DNA of 64,000 nucleotides from Arachis hypogaea (taxonomy: Eukaryota > Streptophyta > Magnoliopsida > Fabales > Fabaceae). The position numbers were made by a program, and so were the translations under genes. Below the pieces are notes generated by a model. It was not told the DNA's origin and searched no databases. It saw only the letters and a list, made by a program, of their open reading frames with translations. Positions 1 through 11,516 of the stretch are shown in pieces (position 1 is the stretch's first letter; each line of letters starts with the position of its first letter). The stretch covers positions 107,053,363 through 107,117,362 of the forward strand of contig NC_092046.1 of assembly GCF_003086295.3 (NCBI RefSeq), given 5' to 3'.

Positions 1-170
1 TAAAGTGAATTAAATTTAGCTATTTTATGTCCTAAAAAGCATGTTTTTACACTTAAGCACAAATTTAGGTAGAATTATAAAATCATGCTATTTCATTGAA
101 TAAATGTGGAAAAAGTTGGTAAAATCCCCTAAATTAAGCACAAGATAAACCATAAAATTGGAGTTTATCA
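1..170 (-). repeat. Start of the 3' LTR of element A (partial)
   Basis: On the minus strand the LTR begins TGATAAACTCC at base 170 and continues out of the window. It resembles the LTR starts of H and C, including the block reading GGTTTATCTTGTGCTTA. It abuts a polypurine tract, which fixes it as the 3' LTR. Confidence 0.8.
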
Positions 171-207
171 AACCTCCCCACACTTAAACTAAGCATGTCC
201 TCATGCT
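171..207 (-). other. Hairpin plus polypurine tract beside the 3' LTR of element A
   Basis: The minus strand reads a hairpin AGCAT-GAGGAC-ATGCT (192-207) followed by GTTTAAGTGTGGGGAGGT next to the LTR. The tract is the expected plus-strand priming site. The same hairpin and tract occur beside the 3' LTRs of F, G and H. Confidence 0.8.
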
Positions 208-1658
208 AAACTCAAGAAAGAAATAAAGGATATCAACATTTATTCAATGCAAACTATCTAAATGCAAACTACCTACATGCAACTGTCTAAATGAATGCAA
301 CCACTTGGTCAAAATAAATCAATTTCCAAGAATTCATATATGAACATAAGGGCTAAAGGTGTTAACAACCAAGTCAAATCCACAATTGAATTGAGTTATT
401 GAAAAGAATTTACAACTTGCAACAAAAGAGATAATCCTAGGTGAAAATATGTAATTGAGCAATCGAACCCTCACCGGATGTGTATCCGCTCTAGTCACTC
501 AAGTGTATAGGGTTGATTCACTCAATTCTCTCCTAATCATGCTTTTTAAGATTTGTTTTTCATCTAACAATCAACAATTATTCAATGCATGGATACAAAT
601 ATCATGAGGGCTTATCTAAAGGTTGTAATGGGATTAGGGTTAAGGTAGGATTGTCTTTGGTCAAGTGGACTAGAAATTTGAATCTTTGATTAACTTAAAC
701 TTACCACCTAACCTATGACAACCTATAATATTTAAAGCAAACCTAACTACCCATTCTTCACTTTTTCACACACTCATGCATTCTCTTTTTGATCACAATA
801 CATATGCATTGATTTTTATTGAACTTTACTTTGGGGCATTTTGTCCCCTTTTTATTGCTTTTCTTTTTCTTCTATTTTTTTATATTTTTTATATTTTTAT
901 TTTTCTTTTGTTTTTCTCTTTTTCTTTTGATGAATTATATACAAAGATACCAATGCACATGGTTTAAACATGATTAATACATGAGTATGTACCCAATTCC
1001 CAAAATTTTGACAAAAATATAAAAACACACTTTTATCTCTACCTAAGTTCCTAAATTTCCCATACTTAAATGATACACACACTCACTAGCGTAAGCTAAT
1101 CAAAGATCCAAACTAAGGACATTTATTATTTTTCGCTTTAAGGCTTGTAGTGTGCTAAATTAAGAACAAAAGGGGTTTAAAATAGAATCAAAGTTGGCTA
1201 ACAATGGTAGATAAAAAGTGAGGCTATTTGGGTACGTGAGCTATTTGAAACAATGGCCTCAATCATATAAGTGCATTCATACACAAAATAATAGACATAA
1301 ATAATCAAACAAATCAAAGATTACAATTATAGAAAGAGAATAATACACACAAGAATAGAAATAGTGGTTATATGATGTAACCACACAATTAGGCTCAAAA
1401 CTCACATGCTTGTGTTCTTAGCTCAAAACATGTTCCACAATATATATAATTCAAGCAAGTTCTTAATTTTTTTTCTCAAATCAATTGGGGTGCCCTGTAG
1501 ATAAGTTTCTTGGAAAATTTCATTATTTTGACTAAGCTTATTATGTATATATATGTAAAACAAGAAAATGCAACAAAAAATCCTAAAAGACCTAAAAAAT
1601 GAAATGTGAAAGTGTTGGGATTAGAAATTGTCACCCAAAAATGTCGATTGGTTGGACG
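208..1658 (-). other. Non-coding 3' region between the two polypurine tracts of element A
   Basis: No reading frame here looks real. On the minus strand the block lines up with the same intervals of F, G and H, sharing the phrase about CCATTACAACC with CTCATGAT and a GGGGACAAAATGCCCC motif near 832-854. The short open frames here are pyrimidine- or purine-run artefacts. Confidence 0.65.
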
Positions 1659-1676
1659 ACCTCACCACACTTAAAA
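1659..1676 (-). other. Internal copy of the polypurine tract, element A
   Basis: On the minus strand this reads TTTAAGTGTGGTGAGGT, one base away from the terminal tract. It lies about 1.5 kb inside the element. The hairpin before it is degraded to a CACC/GGTG stem. Confidence 0.7.
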
Positions 1677-2879
1677 GTTTGCACCTTCCGCTGGTGGATC
1701 AACTGGCTGCTGCATGTTCTTTCTCTCACTTCCGTTTTTGCTTATAATGACTCAGCCATGAAAAATATAAAATAGCACAGTAAGATCAGAAAATACAAAA
1801 GCAAGGAAGCGTAAATTGTTGGAATGAGGTAAGAACCACTAGAATGGAGTGAGTGAATCAGTGTGACATTAAGGAAGAGTAGTGTGTGAGTTCTAAGTTG
1901 CATGCGGTTTAGAATACACACACTAGAATAGAGAGCTATGTCACAATTACATAAAAGAAAGTATGCACTTTACTCATTCTAGTGTGCTTGAAGTACTTTA
2001 CAGAGACTTGTAAGTTAAGATGAGCAAACAAGCAATAAAGAAGCATAAAAGCATTCAAGCAAATGATAAAGCAATTGTGAAATGGATAATGCATGTGCAT
2101 TGATTGATGTGCAAGGAAACTTAATGAACCAAATGAAATATAGAGCTCACACATCAAACAATGACATTTATTGAAGTTTGTTTGCAACACCTAAGTGACA
2201 TAGAGGTGGAACACATGGGTGTTATGGAACTTAGGAAAAGAGAGATGGAAATTAAAACCAATCACATAGCAAGCCTGGTCCACAAAGCTTTACAAAGCTA
2301 AAAAATATGTCACTAGGTAAGCTTTTGATCCAATTTCACAATTCCACAATCTCAATGCATGAAATAGGTGATGTAAATAAGGATCGATCATAAACAAGCA
2401 TCACCTAACAAAAATGCATTGATAATACAAAGATTTCCTCATCACAGATAATGAAATCAAATCACATGCTAGCTAGCTACAACATGCAATTCAAAGATGT
2501 AAAGAACTTTGAAGGCAATGTCCTACGTACTTGGTATTCAAAAATGTTAAGCATGAAGAGTTCAAAACCAAGTAACACTTGTAACCTCAATAAAGAAATC
2601 CAACAATGAATATCAAAAACAGTTATGCTAAAATAGCATCAAGTTAATAATAAGCAGCAATAAACAGCAAACAAAATTAATAATCCAACACTCATAATGA
2701 AAAACAAAAAATTAAACGAAAATTAAACTAACTAAATAACTAACTAATTAACTAAAGGAGTTGGTGATAAATGGTGATTGGTAGTGTTGGATGATGGTTG
2801 AAGGAGGGAAAGAAAAGAGGAGAGGAGAGAAGAAGGAAAGAAATGGAAAGAAGAGAAGAAATGGAGGTGGATGGAACAA
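1677..2879 (-). other. Non-coding interior of element A
   Basis: This corresponds to the leader and remnant of the env-position ORF in element H, and no coding sequence survives. At 2790-2875 the plus strand is GA-rich, so the element's sense strand carries a pyrimidine tract just downstream of the palindrome cluster, as in F, G and H. Confidence 0.55.
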
Positions 2880-3175
2880 GGTGCCCATGCATACACGTGG
2901 TGTGATGCATAAGTGTGATGAGGTGAAAGGAATGTCACGTGTACGCGTGAGTCACATGCACGCGTGAACATCAAATTAGAGAAAGGCGACGTGTACGCGT
3001 AAGACGACGTGAACGGGTGGGTGGATTTTGTGCTAGAGGCACAATTCCAGCCCAAAACGCGTGCAACTCTATGGAATTTGTATGGGAGCATGAAAAACTT
3101 GGTAATCACGTGTACGCGTAGGCAAGGCGTATGCGTGGATGGTTGAAAACTTGAGGTCACGTGTACACGTGGCTG
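2880..3175 (-). repeat. CpG palindrome cluster, element A interior
   Basis: Several copies of the word CACGYGTACGCGTG and close variants stand in AT-rich surroundings. The cluster lies between ORF1 and the pyrimidine tract, the same place as in F, G and H. Confidence 0.8.
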
Positions 3176-3317
3176 GGTGCTCTGTTTTTCGAAAAGTTTC
3201 AATTTCTTGCACCTAACCAAGCATTCCAAACCTCCAAACAGTTACGAAAACACCATAAAACCTTATTTAGCATACTAGACTACTAACTAAACTCAACAAA
3301 CCAAACAAAACAAGAAA

Positions 3318-3521
3318 TTAAACTAATTTACCAATATGTACAAAAGAGAAAAATGGAAAAGATGTCACCATAAGCTCCCAAAATTGATTCATATCTTGTA
3401 ATCCGGGATCACATACTTTGTTAACACACCCATCTTCAAGTTGATCATGGTAATTCCATCTGGGTGGTAGGCGAGCCGAATTCTCAATGAAGCACCCAAA
3501 CATCCTCCTAGACCCGAGCAA
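3318..3521 (-). pseudogene. C-terminal fragment of ORF1, element A
   Basis: The minus strand encodes a stretch with FIENS, LPPRWN and QLEDGC, which lines up with the end of ORF1 in element H (FIENS, LPPKWN, QLEDGC). It is separated from the rest of ORF1 by the insertion of element B. After WELM the frame runs into unrelated sequence, where a deletion has removed the C-terminus and the hairpin that follows ORF1 in F, G and H. Function is unknown. Confidence 0.7.
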
Positions 3522-3911
3522 TCTAACTCCACATGTAAAACCCGGTCAAACTGTAATTAATTAAATAATAAATTAAATAGGACCGAATATGGTTAGAAAA
3601 TCGAGCAATCGGAATTTGATAATTTAAATATGATATTTGGACTGAGTGGATTTTTCTGAGTCGGAAAACATAGTTTTCTGCGTAAAAACGCGCACTGGAA
3701 TCTGACTGGCAGTACCGACTGAGATCTGTCTGGTACTGCAGCTGAGAAAATTAATTATAAGTAAATAAGACTAAGAAATTATGATTTATAATTAGGACAG
3801 GTAGAAATATTTAAAATGCGATTTAGAGCGCTAATCATAAAAGTTTTGGCCCAAAATTGGGCCAACGGACAAAATAAGTGAACCGGGCCCAAGTGGGCCC
3901 AAGATCCAAGA

Positions 3912-3919
3912 TATATAAA
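3912..3919 (+). promoter_or_regulatory. TATA box of element B
   Basis: TATATAAA is followed about 50-90 bases later by a GA-rich leader. It suggests that B lies in the plus orientation. Transcription start is inferred only. Confidence 0.5.
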
Positions 3920-5249
3920 CATTAGTTATGAGCATTTCAGCTCATTTACCCTAAAGAAAGATGGTAGGGGCGGATAGAGAGAAGAGAGGAAGGAAACCTA
4001 GCCTTCCGAACTTCAAATCACGATAATTTGAGCTACGAAGCTCCGATTGACGAGCCGTTTATGGCCAAGCGTTACTCTTCTCATCCTATACAATTCTATC
4101 TAAGTTTTGTGGTGAGTAATCCACTCTCCTCTGCCTAGTTTTTGTTTTTCTCTTTAAATTCGAATTTGGTTTGGGTTTTAAGGAAATCTTGTAATTTTGG
4201 TTGTTTAGAGGTGCTCTAGTATGAGCCATTGGTGATATTCATCACAAAATTTCGTGGGTTAAGGTAAGGAACCCTCCAACCCTTGTGATTTATCATTTTC
4301 ATGAACCCTAGGTTAATGTATATATATGAAATTGGTTATGTTAGTGTATTTGGTGATTTTTGTGAACAATTGGGAGGTTGGTATGGCTTGAGGAGCTTTG
4401 GTGAGGCTTAGAACTAAGGGTTGGTGGAGACTTTCAAGAAGAAGCTCAATTATTTTGGCTACAAGAGGTACTGTTTAAGTTTCATTTAAGTACCGTGTGA
4501 TGTGATGAGAATTCCTAGGCTAGATGCCCCTAAGATTAAGTTTGGATTGTGCAAATGGTTGGTACTAATATGTATAGTTGTTATGCAATAAGAATTAATG
4601 ATTGAGTTGAGAATTGAGTAAATTTGTATGTTTGGTGTGTTGAGAATTTGATGAATTGTATAATGAATATTGGTTTGTGGAATATGCATTTAAATTGTAA
4701 ATTTGGGCCGGAGGCCGTGAATTTTGGGCCGGAGGCCGGAAAGAGGTAAGAAAGGTAAGTTGATATGTGTGTGGTGTGATGATATAAGAGATTCGATGGA
4801 TTTTAGTTATTAAATGTGTGAATAATTGGTTTGGTTATTGAATAATAAGGTTTGAGAAATTGAGGTGTTGAATTTGATAGTTTTGGATGAAATTATGTAG
4901 AGGAGGTAGGTTTGGTTTGGTTGAGTGTAATTATGTGAATGTGGTTAGGTTGTGGTCATTTGAATGAGTGGAAATGAATTTTGCTTGCGAACATTTGAAA
5001 AATTGGTGATTTCTAGTTTTTGGGTAATAACTGATTTTTGACCAAATTTGGTGGTCCGTAACTCGGTCCACGAAGTTCGGAATTCTTCAAAAATAGATTT
5101 TTGTGAAAGTTTATTCAAAGGTCTTTCCAGCGGTTCAGAAATGGTTGAAAAAGAAATTTTGTAGAAGAGGTTATGTGTGTTGGAAGTTTGGGGTTTAAAA
5201 ATGTAATTCTGCAGCTTTTTAAATTAGTAAAAATTTTGGAAAATTGTGC

Positions 5250-5497
5250 TTCCACGCGCACGCGTGGCCGACACGCACGCATCATCCTCGATTTTACTCA
5301 CCCACGCGTGCGCCTGGCCAACGCATACGCGTCGCTGCACGAATACAAATGCCTCGTAGAAAATCCAGAGAGTTGTGTGGGTATTGTGCTGATTTTGTGC
5401 GAGGAGCACGAAACGCACCCACGCGTACGCGTGGATGACGCGTACGCATCACCTTACGTTTCTGCTATCCACGCGTGCGCGTGGGCGACGCGCACGC
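5250..5497 (+). repeat. CpG palindrome cluster in element B
   Basis: Words such as CACGCGTGCGCGTG and CACGCGTACGCGTG are repeated with short spacers. The cluster is cut by element C and resumes at 7060-7100. Open frames across it are a by-product of the repeats, not genes. Confidence 0.8.
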
Positions 5498-7059
5498 TGA
5501 TGAGTGAGTTCTTTGGTGGTATAGAATTTCCTCAATTGAAATCTCATTGCTAGTATAGCTCTACACCAACAAACAATCCTCCCAATAAAAAATTTTGGTT
5601 TTCACAAGTACAAACCCCAATGAAAATTAATCGAAGTATTTAGACTCCGGGTCGTCTCACAAGGAATTGCAATGAAGTGAATGATTATAGGCTATGAAGG
5701 TGCAAGGGTTTTGGTTGATAAAAGGGGCGATAAAATAGATGACAAGAAAAGTAAAGAGAGCAATTAAAGAAAGCAATTAATAAAGAGAGACATTCATGGC
5801 AAGGATTGAGATCATAGGCTTTCCATCCTAGTCACTAATAACAATAATTAACAAGAATTTATCTTATTTCATCATCTCCAACATTGGAAGAAGGTGTAAG
5901 TTATCTTCCATGAGAGAAAGTCAAACAAGACTAGCTAATCTCAATCCAAATGTCCCAATCAACTCACTAATTAAATTAGCAAGAGATTAGAGTCAATGGA
6001 ATTAATATTAATTAACAACTCTAGATCACCAATCTAAATTGGGTTTTCATGACTCAAGATTACCTAATTACTCTTTCCAAGCCAAGAATGCTCAAAGTCT
6101 ACCCTAAAGCCCAACCAAGCATTTTGTCAAATACTTGGTGGGTACAAATGAAAAGCATAGTAAATGTACAAGAATAATAAATCTACCAACTACCAATAGC
6201 AAGGGAAATAAATTCACAACTCAATTCATTAATAAAAAGAGACATCAACATCAAATTGTATTAAATGTAAACCAAATCCAACATGAGTATTCATAAACAT
6301 GAAAGAAGCATAAAAGTAAAATTAACACTACAAACCATGAGAATGAAAGAGTAGAAGCAAGAATTCACAAAGGAAATGGATGAAATCATGAAATTGAACC
6401 TAGATCTAAGATGGAAATGTCCTAAGAACCCTAATTCTAGAGAGAAGAGGGAGCTTCTCTCTCTAGAAACTAACCTACATGATGCTAAGTTAAAAACAAT
6501 TGCTCTCCCTTTGCTTGGGCTTCAATTCTGCATGAAACACACTCAGAAACATGTTGGATTTGGGCCTGGGCAGCTCAGAAATCGCCCCCAGCGTTTTGCC
6601 TTTAAGTGGGTCACGTGCGAGTAACGGCGCGTACGCGCCATGTGCGCGTGCGCGTCAATTGGCTATTTCCTCATCCGCGCGTACGCGCCTTGTACGCGGG
6701 CGCCTCACCATGCGATATCACTTCTGCGTGCGCGCGCCTTGTACGCTTGCACGCCCATCGATGCATTCCCAATTCTTGTTTTCTCATGCATTCTCCACTT
6801 TGTATGCTTTTCTCCTCATTTCTTCCATCCGATACTTGCCTTATGAACCTGAAATCACTCAACAAACACATCAAGGCATCGAATGGAATTAAAGTTAGTT
6901 AAAATCACCAATTTAAGAGCCTAAAAAGCATGTTTTTATACTTAAGCATAATTCAAGGGAAAATTACAAAACCATGCTATTTCATTGAATAAATGTGGGA
7001 AAAGGTGATGAAATCTCCTAAAATAAGCACAGGATAAACCATAAAATTGGGGTTTATCA
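5498..7059 (-). repeat. Element C: solo LTR, related to the LTR of elements A and H
   Basis: On the minus strand it starts TGATAAACCCC (7059) and ends CACTCATCA (5498). It is flanked by cacgc (5493-5497) and tacgc (7060-7064), a duplication with one C/T difference. It contains its own palindrome cluster at 6605-6755, with words like GGCGCGTACGCGCC that match the interior cluster of element H. No interior sequence remains, so it is a solo LTR formed by LTR-LTR recombination. No coding sequence is credible. Confidence 0.85.
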
Positions 7060-7489
7060 TACGCGTCGCTTTGTTTTTCTGACTTCCACGCGTGCGCATT
7101 GGCCCCGTTTTCACCCCAAAGCTGATTTTGAGTTTTCAAAGCTGAATTTCAGACTTCTAAGTGTCCATTCTCACCATTTATGTCCTAAATACTTATAGTA
7201 TTCCTAGCGATGGGAATAGGCTAGGAGATGTGGTAACTTATGGACGAAGTAAGAGGAGAATTAATGATGAGTTTTGATTAATGATGACTGCATGAGTTGC
7301 TGAGGGTGATGATGGAAGTACGGTGTATGCCATGAGCCAATGGGCTATATTTGATAATGATTATTGGCTGGTTATGGGTTATGCCATGAGCCGGATGGCT
7401 ATGATAAATATTGATTTATTGCTAGAAATGAAAATAAGGCTTTGAATGATTGTTTTATCTTGAGCTCTCTTTCTCGGAAGTGCGACCCC

Positions 7490-8465
7490 AGAAAGATGAA
7501 GGAAGGTGAGGATCCCCATCCTTGTTCCTCCTGGTATTGTAAAATCGCCCCCAGCGAGATGGTGGGAGGTTAGGATCCCCTCCTTGGTTCTTCCTGGGCA
7601 TATAAGAACGTACCTCCTGGGTAGATGCAAGGGTTGTGGTTGCGCCCCACTTGCTCCAGGTTGGTTAGTATAGAGGCTCCCCGGGTAGACGCAAGGGTTG
7701 TGGTTTCGTCCCACTTACCCCGTGTTATGATGAGTGATGTATAAAATGTGCAATCATGTGATGTATAAATGACGATATGGTCATGATGAATGATTATGGA
7801 ATGTTATGAATGAATGTGGAATGATTATCTGAGATACTAGTTTCCGTGGATGAAAGCAGTGACTAGCCACCACTTGCTCTAGGTTGAGACTCGATACTCT
7901 GCTGACCCTATGTCGTAAGTGTGGCCGGACACTGTGAAAGTTTTGGATGAGCTCGCCCACATGGATAAACACTAGTGTGGGTGTTGTATGGATAAACACC
8001 AGCGTGGGTGTTGTATGATTATGATTATGATCATGATTATGATTGAGAATAACTCGAGTCGGGGATGCACGACAGAGGGACAGTCTAATGGTTAGCTATC
8101 AGGACTTGTCGGGTTGGCTATATAACTGACAGATGATATCATCAGCCATAGGGCAGGCATTCATCATTTGCATATGTTTGAAATGTTTGAGTTTGCCTAT
8201 TTGTTTTAGATTGCTGTATCATATATGCTATATTACCTGATTATGTGCTACTTGTTCTACTTGTACTTTAATTGTGTATTACTTGCCTGTATTGCTTATG
8301 TTTGTACAACTGAGAGGTCCCTCATGCTGGTGTTGGTGGATGCTGAGGGCTGTTCTTGATGAGATGAATTGATGATGTGATTGAATAATGATGATGATTG
8401 TTGAATGAGATAATTTGAGTCCCCTGGGTAGACGCAGTGAAGTGAGTTCACTTGCTCCAGGTGAG
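7490..8465 (+). repeat. Degenerate minisatellite region of element B
   Basis: Diverged units beginning GGGTAGAYGCAAGGGTTGTGG and ending CCCACTTGCTCC recur near 7617, 7683 and 8417. A second unit with GAGGATCCCCATCCTTG-type sequence is present twice at 7490-7600. A 27-base unit containing GTGGGTGTTGTATG is doubled at 7970-8015. Internal repeats of this kind are common in long Tekay-type LTRs. Confidence 0.6.
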
Positions 8466-9338
8466 GATATGATGTATTGATATAGAATTGCTGAGAGAGA
8501 ATAACTGGTGATGGGTTGGCTTATGATTCTGATTCTGATTTGTTGGAGAGTTAGAAAGTTGGGAAGCATGAAAGATATGAATTAGATTTAGCATTCCCTT
8601 ATGACAGTTGCCTATTTATGGATTAGCGAGAACATAGGATGAATATTTGGTGAAGGGAAGATTAGGATGCTTAGTGAGTTTTTATTACAATGCATTGTAT
8701 TTATTTGGCACTTTTACCGTACTGGGAACCTATGGGCCGGGAGTTCTCATTCCGTATATATCTCTTGTTTTTCAGATACAGGTCCATGTGCTCATAAGTG
8801 AGCTGTGGTTCATCTAAAAGATGGCAAAGATCTTTATATTCTCTACTTTATATTTTGCTTAGAATCTCTCCACCTTTATTTTGAAAAGCTTATATTATGT
8901 ATTGAACTCTTTTGAACTTGCCTATAGAGGCTCTTATGTTTCTTTTGGGAGAGATTAGGAGATTCTGTTGTCAACTAATGTTATATTGTACCCTAGCCGG
9001 CCTAAACTTCACAGGCCATGACTAGTGGCTATTTACTTATGTTATATATATCTATGTACTATCCTTCTCTTATTCTCCTTTATGCCTTTATCTGTATATC
9101 ACTTTCGGCTTCACGCTTTATCTTTTAGTTGTTGATGCGTGAGTGATACGACTTTGCGATTTTATTTTTACTCTTTTCAGGCTTCTCGATTAATACTCCT
9201 TTCAATTATACTTATATTTATGTATTAAAAATCCACCTTGATAGTCGTACCACCTTAGTATCATTGACTTATGACTCGAGCATAAGGATTTGAATAGTAG
9301 GGTATTACACCATACCAAACCTTTCAATCAAACTTTGA

Positions 9339-10115
9339 TCATGCAACCATCATGAACCTAGAGTGATGTTTCCAACCACTAACCATCTCTCTTTTACTCT
9401 TAAAGCAACAAAGAGCTCTAAGTTGACCATTCGTCTCAAGCAAACTATATTCAAGTGGGATAATAAAGCTTAGAGATAAGAGATTTACCCACTTGAATGA
9501 AAGGATGGATGGTGAAGGCTTGGGGAGAGGTGTATCCAATGTTCTTGCAAGCTCCACTCCTTTGTGTTCTTCCTTGACAACTTCCACCTCTTTGCATGCT
9601 TCTTCAATGTCAACCTCTTCCTCTTGGTAGCTTTCTTCCAATTTAATCTCTTCTTCATTGCTCACCAAGGGTATGGGAGGTTATGCACATTCTTCTATGA
9701 CCTCAAATTCATGTCCAATGGGAGAGAATTCAATTGTAGATAGAAACTCATCAATGATTGAATCTATCTCATGATCAACCTCTTCAAAGTCTTCAATTAT
9801 AAAATGCTTTGGAGGTTGTAAACCCTCCTCAACATCAATATCAAGCTTCTTGGGAGAAGGCTCTCTAATTCTACATTCCCATGGACTTCCAACATCTCCT
9901 AAGTCTTTAACCACTCCTTTTGGCTCAAATGTCTCAACTTCTCCCCTTGGTTGCAATTCTCGCTTCAACTCCTCTTCTTCACCTTGAAGCTTCAAATTCA
10001 CTCCCTCACTATGCTCTTTGGTTGATTCTCCACATTCACCAATGGGAGTACTTAGGATGCATGAGCTTAGGTGGGAGGCCATGTGGTTAATGGCTTCTGC
10101 CATGGTAGCAACCAT
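9339..10115 (-). pseudogene. ORF1 of element A (middle part), unknown function
   Basis: One minus-strand frame, broken by a single TAA near 9681, encodes an acidic Glu-rich stretch and then a conserved segment with FKWVN, IPLEYSLLE and NGQLRALC. Elements H and G carry the same segment (PLEYGFLE, NGQLREL; SLEYGLLE, DGQLRAF). The frame is cut by B, and its C-terminal continuation is at 3318-3521. The gene upstream of 10115 continues as a Pro-rich stretch until the junction with element D. There is no zinc knuckle and no pol motif. I do not recognise the family and infer only that it belongs to the non-autonomous elements. Confidence 0.7.
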
Positions 10116-10570
10116 GACTTCTGGCTTCTTTAGCTCATTTTGCTTCTCTTCTTGCCTTTGGATATAAGAGCTAATATCTCTTCTTATTCTTGCAATAAGG
10201 TATGGAAAGATTCATCCATTGGAGGAGGTGGTGGAAGAGAAAGTTCATTCATCACCTGACATCAAACCTAAGTTTGGTGTTGGGCATTCATCACCCACCA
10301 AATATGGAGGAGGCCCCAAGAAGAAGGTACATAAGGGCTAGAGGAGAAAGAAAATTTCTACTGAGAATTTCTCACCTGGCATAAAGGTGGTGCTCACTAG
10401 AAGCCCAGTCATACCACATACTATGAATATGATCCTGTCTCTGGAGCATGTTAAGCTAATTCATGAGAGTATAGGAAAGTGGTTCACAATGAGGGGTGAA
10501 GATCTGAGCCCCTACGATCCTCCTCCTTAGAGGAGTTGACCGTCAAGCTAGTGACGGTAAAGAAGCGCTT

Positions 10571-10588
10571 GTTGGGAGGCAACCCAAC
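10571..10588 (+). other. Post-pol hairpin, element D
   Basis: GTTGGG-AGGCAA-CCCAAC can form a 6-bp stem with a 6-base loop. Elements F, G and H have GGTGGG-AGACAA-CCCACC or nearly so at the same place. The second base pair changes on both sides, so pairing is kept while sequence changes. Confidence 0.65.
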
Positions 10589-10754
10589 CATAAGTATCAT
10601 TTAGTTTAATTCAGTTTTATTTTAGTTTGATTTCATTTTATTTTTCATTGATCTTTAGAGTTTTCCTAGGTTTTCTAATGTTTGTGATCATGTACAAAGC
10701 TTAGAACATGGACAGAGAGATTCTGACAGAAGAACAGAATGCCCTGGAAAAGAC

Positions 10755-10985
10755 ATGCTTGGGGCGCTAAACGCCAGGGAGGGCGTTTAGCACCATGAGG
10801 AGAGCAGGAATATGGGCATTTAACACCCAAAATGGGTGTTTCTTCAAAGTTTTGGCACCCCCTTGGGGCCCTAAACTCCAGCCCTGGCGTTTAGCGCCAG
10901 GGGTGCTCGTCCCACTTAAAAAAAAGGGAGGTTGATCCCCTGTTAGCGTTAAATGCCAGAACCAGTATTTAACGCCCAAGGTGCA
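10755..10985 (+). repeat. Palindromic word cluster, element D interior
   Basis: Words of the type GGCGTTTAGCGCC and GGCGCTAAACGCC recur at least five times. The same words occur in this element's LTR (51090-51210), while element E's LTR uses GGCGTTCAACGCC. The cluster stands upstream of the env-position ORF. Confidence 0.75.
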
Positions 10986-11263
10986 GTTTCGAGTTTCAAG
11001 GAGATGTTTTGGCTATTGGATAAATCCCAACTCCCAACCACTTTATCTATTCAAACTTATCCATTCTCTCTCCCCCTTATCCATTTTTCCATCCACATTC
11101 ATCCATCCCATCAGTCATCACTTCCCTTGATTCTCTCAACTCACCCCCACTCCACCCAATCCACTCTCATCTATCCCATCAATCTCTCCTCCCAATAACC
11201 CAAAATTCAAATTCAATTTCCCCCCACCCATACCCCATAACTGAACCCTCCCCCTTCCCCACC

Positions 11264-11271
11264 TATAAATA
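11264..11271 (+). promoter_or_regulatory. Possible internal TATA box, element D
   Basis: TATAAATA lies in a C/T-rich stretch about 250 bases before the ATG of the env-position ORF and about 280 bases after the palindrome cluster. This spacing resembles the LTR promoter, but use as a promoter is inference. Confidence 0.45.
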
Positions 11272-11446
11272 CCCCACTTCCCTTCAACTTTCATCACACC
11301 TCATACTCCTCTCTCCTTCTTACTTACTCTTCACCAAACACACTTCCCCCTTTTCCTTTTCCCCTTCTTCTTAGCCAAGGCCGAAGCTCCTTCCCCATTC
11401 TCCTCTATCTCTCTTCATTTTCTTTGTCTTAGTTCTATTTTATTTT

Positions 11447-11477
11447 TGTTTGGGGACGAGAAACCTTTTAAGTTTGG
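11447..11477 (+). other. Weak internal hairpin and priming-tract copy, element D
   Basis: GTTT-GGGGACGAG-AAAC is followed by TTTTAAGTTTGGTGTTGTG, which resembles the module beside the 3' LTR of D and E. Here it stands before the env-position ORF rather than after it. Confidence 0.45.
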
Positions 11478-11516
11478 TGTTGTGCGCTCCACTTTTTTCT
11501 TCAATTTACTATCTCC

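Larger units (their letters stand above)
3534..9309 (+). mobile_element. Element B: Tekay/Del-like solo LTR (split by element C)
   Basis: It starts TGTAAAACCC and ends GGGTATTACA, the end style I associate with Tekay/Del chromovirus LTRs. It is flanked by ccaca (3529-3533) and ccata (9310-9314), a target-site duplication with one transition. Without element C about 4.2 kb remain. I see no primer-binding site, gag or pol and no second LTR copy, so a solo LTR is the simplest reading. A non-coding LTR-bounded element is the alternative. It is inserted in ORF1 of element A. Confidence 0.7.
1..10250 (-). mobile_element. Element A: non-autonomous Athila-like LTR retrotransposon, split and truncated
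   Basis: Reading on the minus strand, this element keeps part of ORF1 (9339-10115 and 3318-3521), a palindrome cluster, two polypurine tracts and the first part of its 3' LTR, which runs off the window at base 1. Its order matches element H closely, and both lack any pol domain. It is interrupted at 3534-9309 by element B. Its own 5' part is missing: near 10250 the sequence changes to the plus-strand interior of element D, and the exact junction (about 10240-10265) is uncertain. Minus-strand orientation rests on the ORFs and the polypurine tracts. Confidence 0.8.

Noticed and set aside
776..1082. Hydrophobic Phe-rich frames suggesting a membrane protein
   Set aside because: They are translations of T-rich tracts in the non-coding 3' block. 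The same happens at 48694-48919 and 24629-24862.
2744..3229. 161-codon minus-strand frame
   Set aside because: It is made by palindromic repeats and a pyrimidine tract. The equivalent regions of F, G and H are non-coding.
5173..5553. 126-codon frame in element B
   Set aside because: ACGCGT-type repeats lack stops in most frames, and the translation is repeat-derived (ARVRV-like words).
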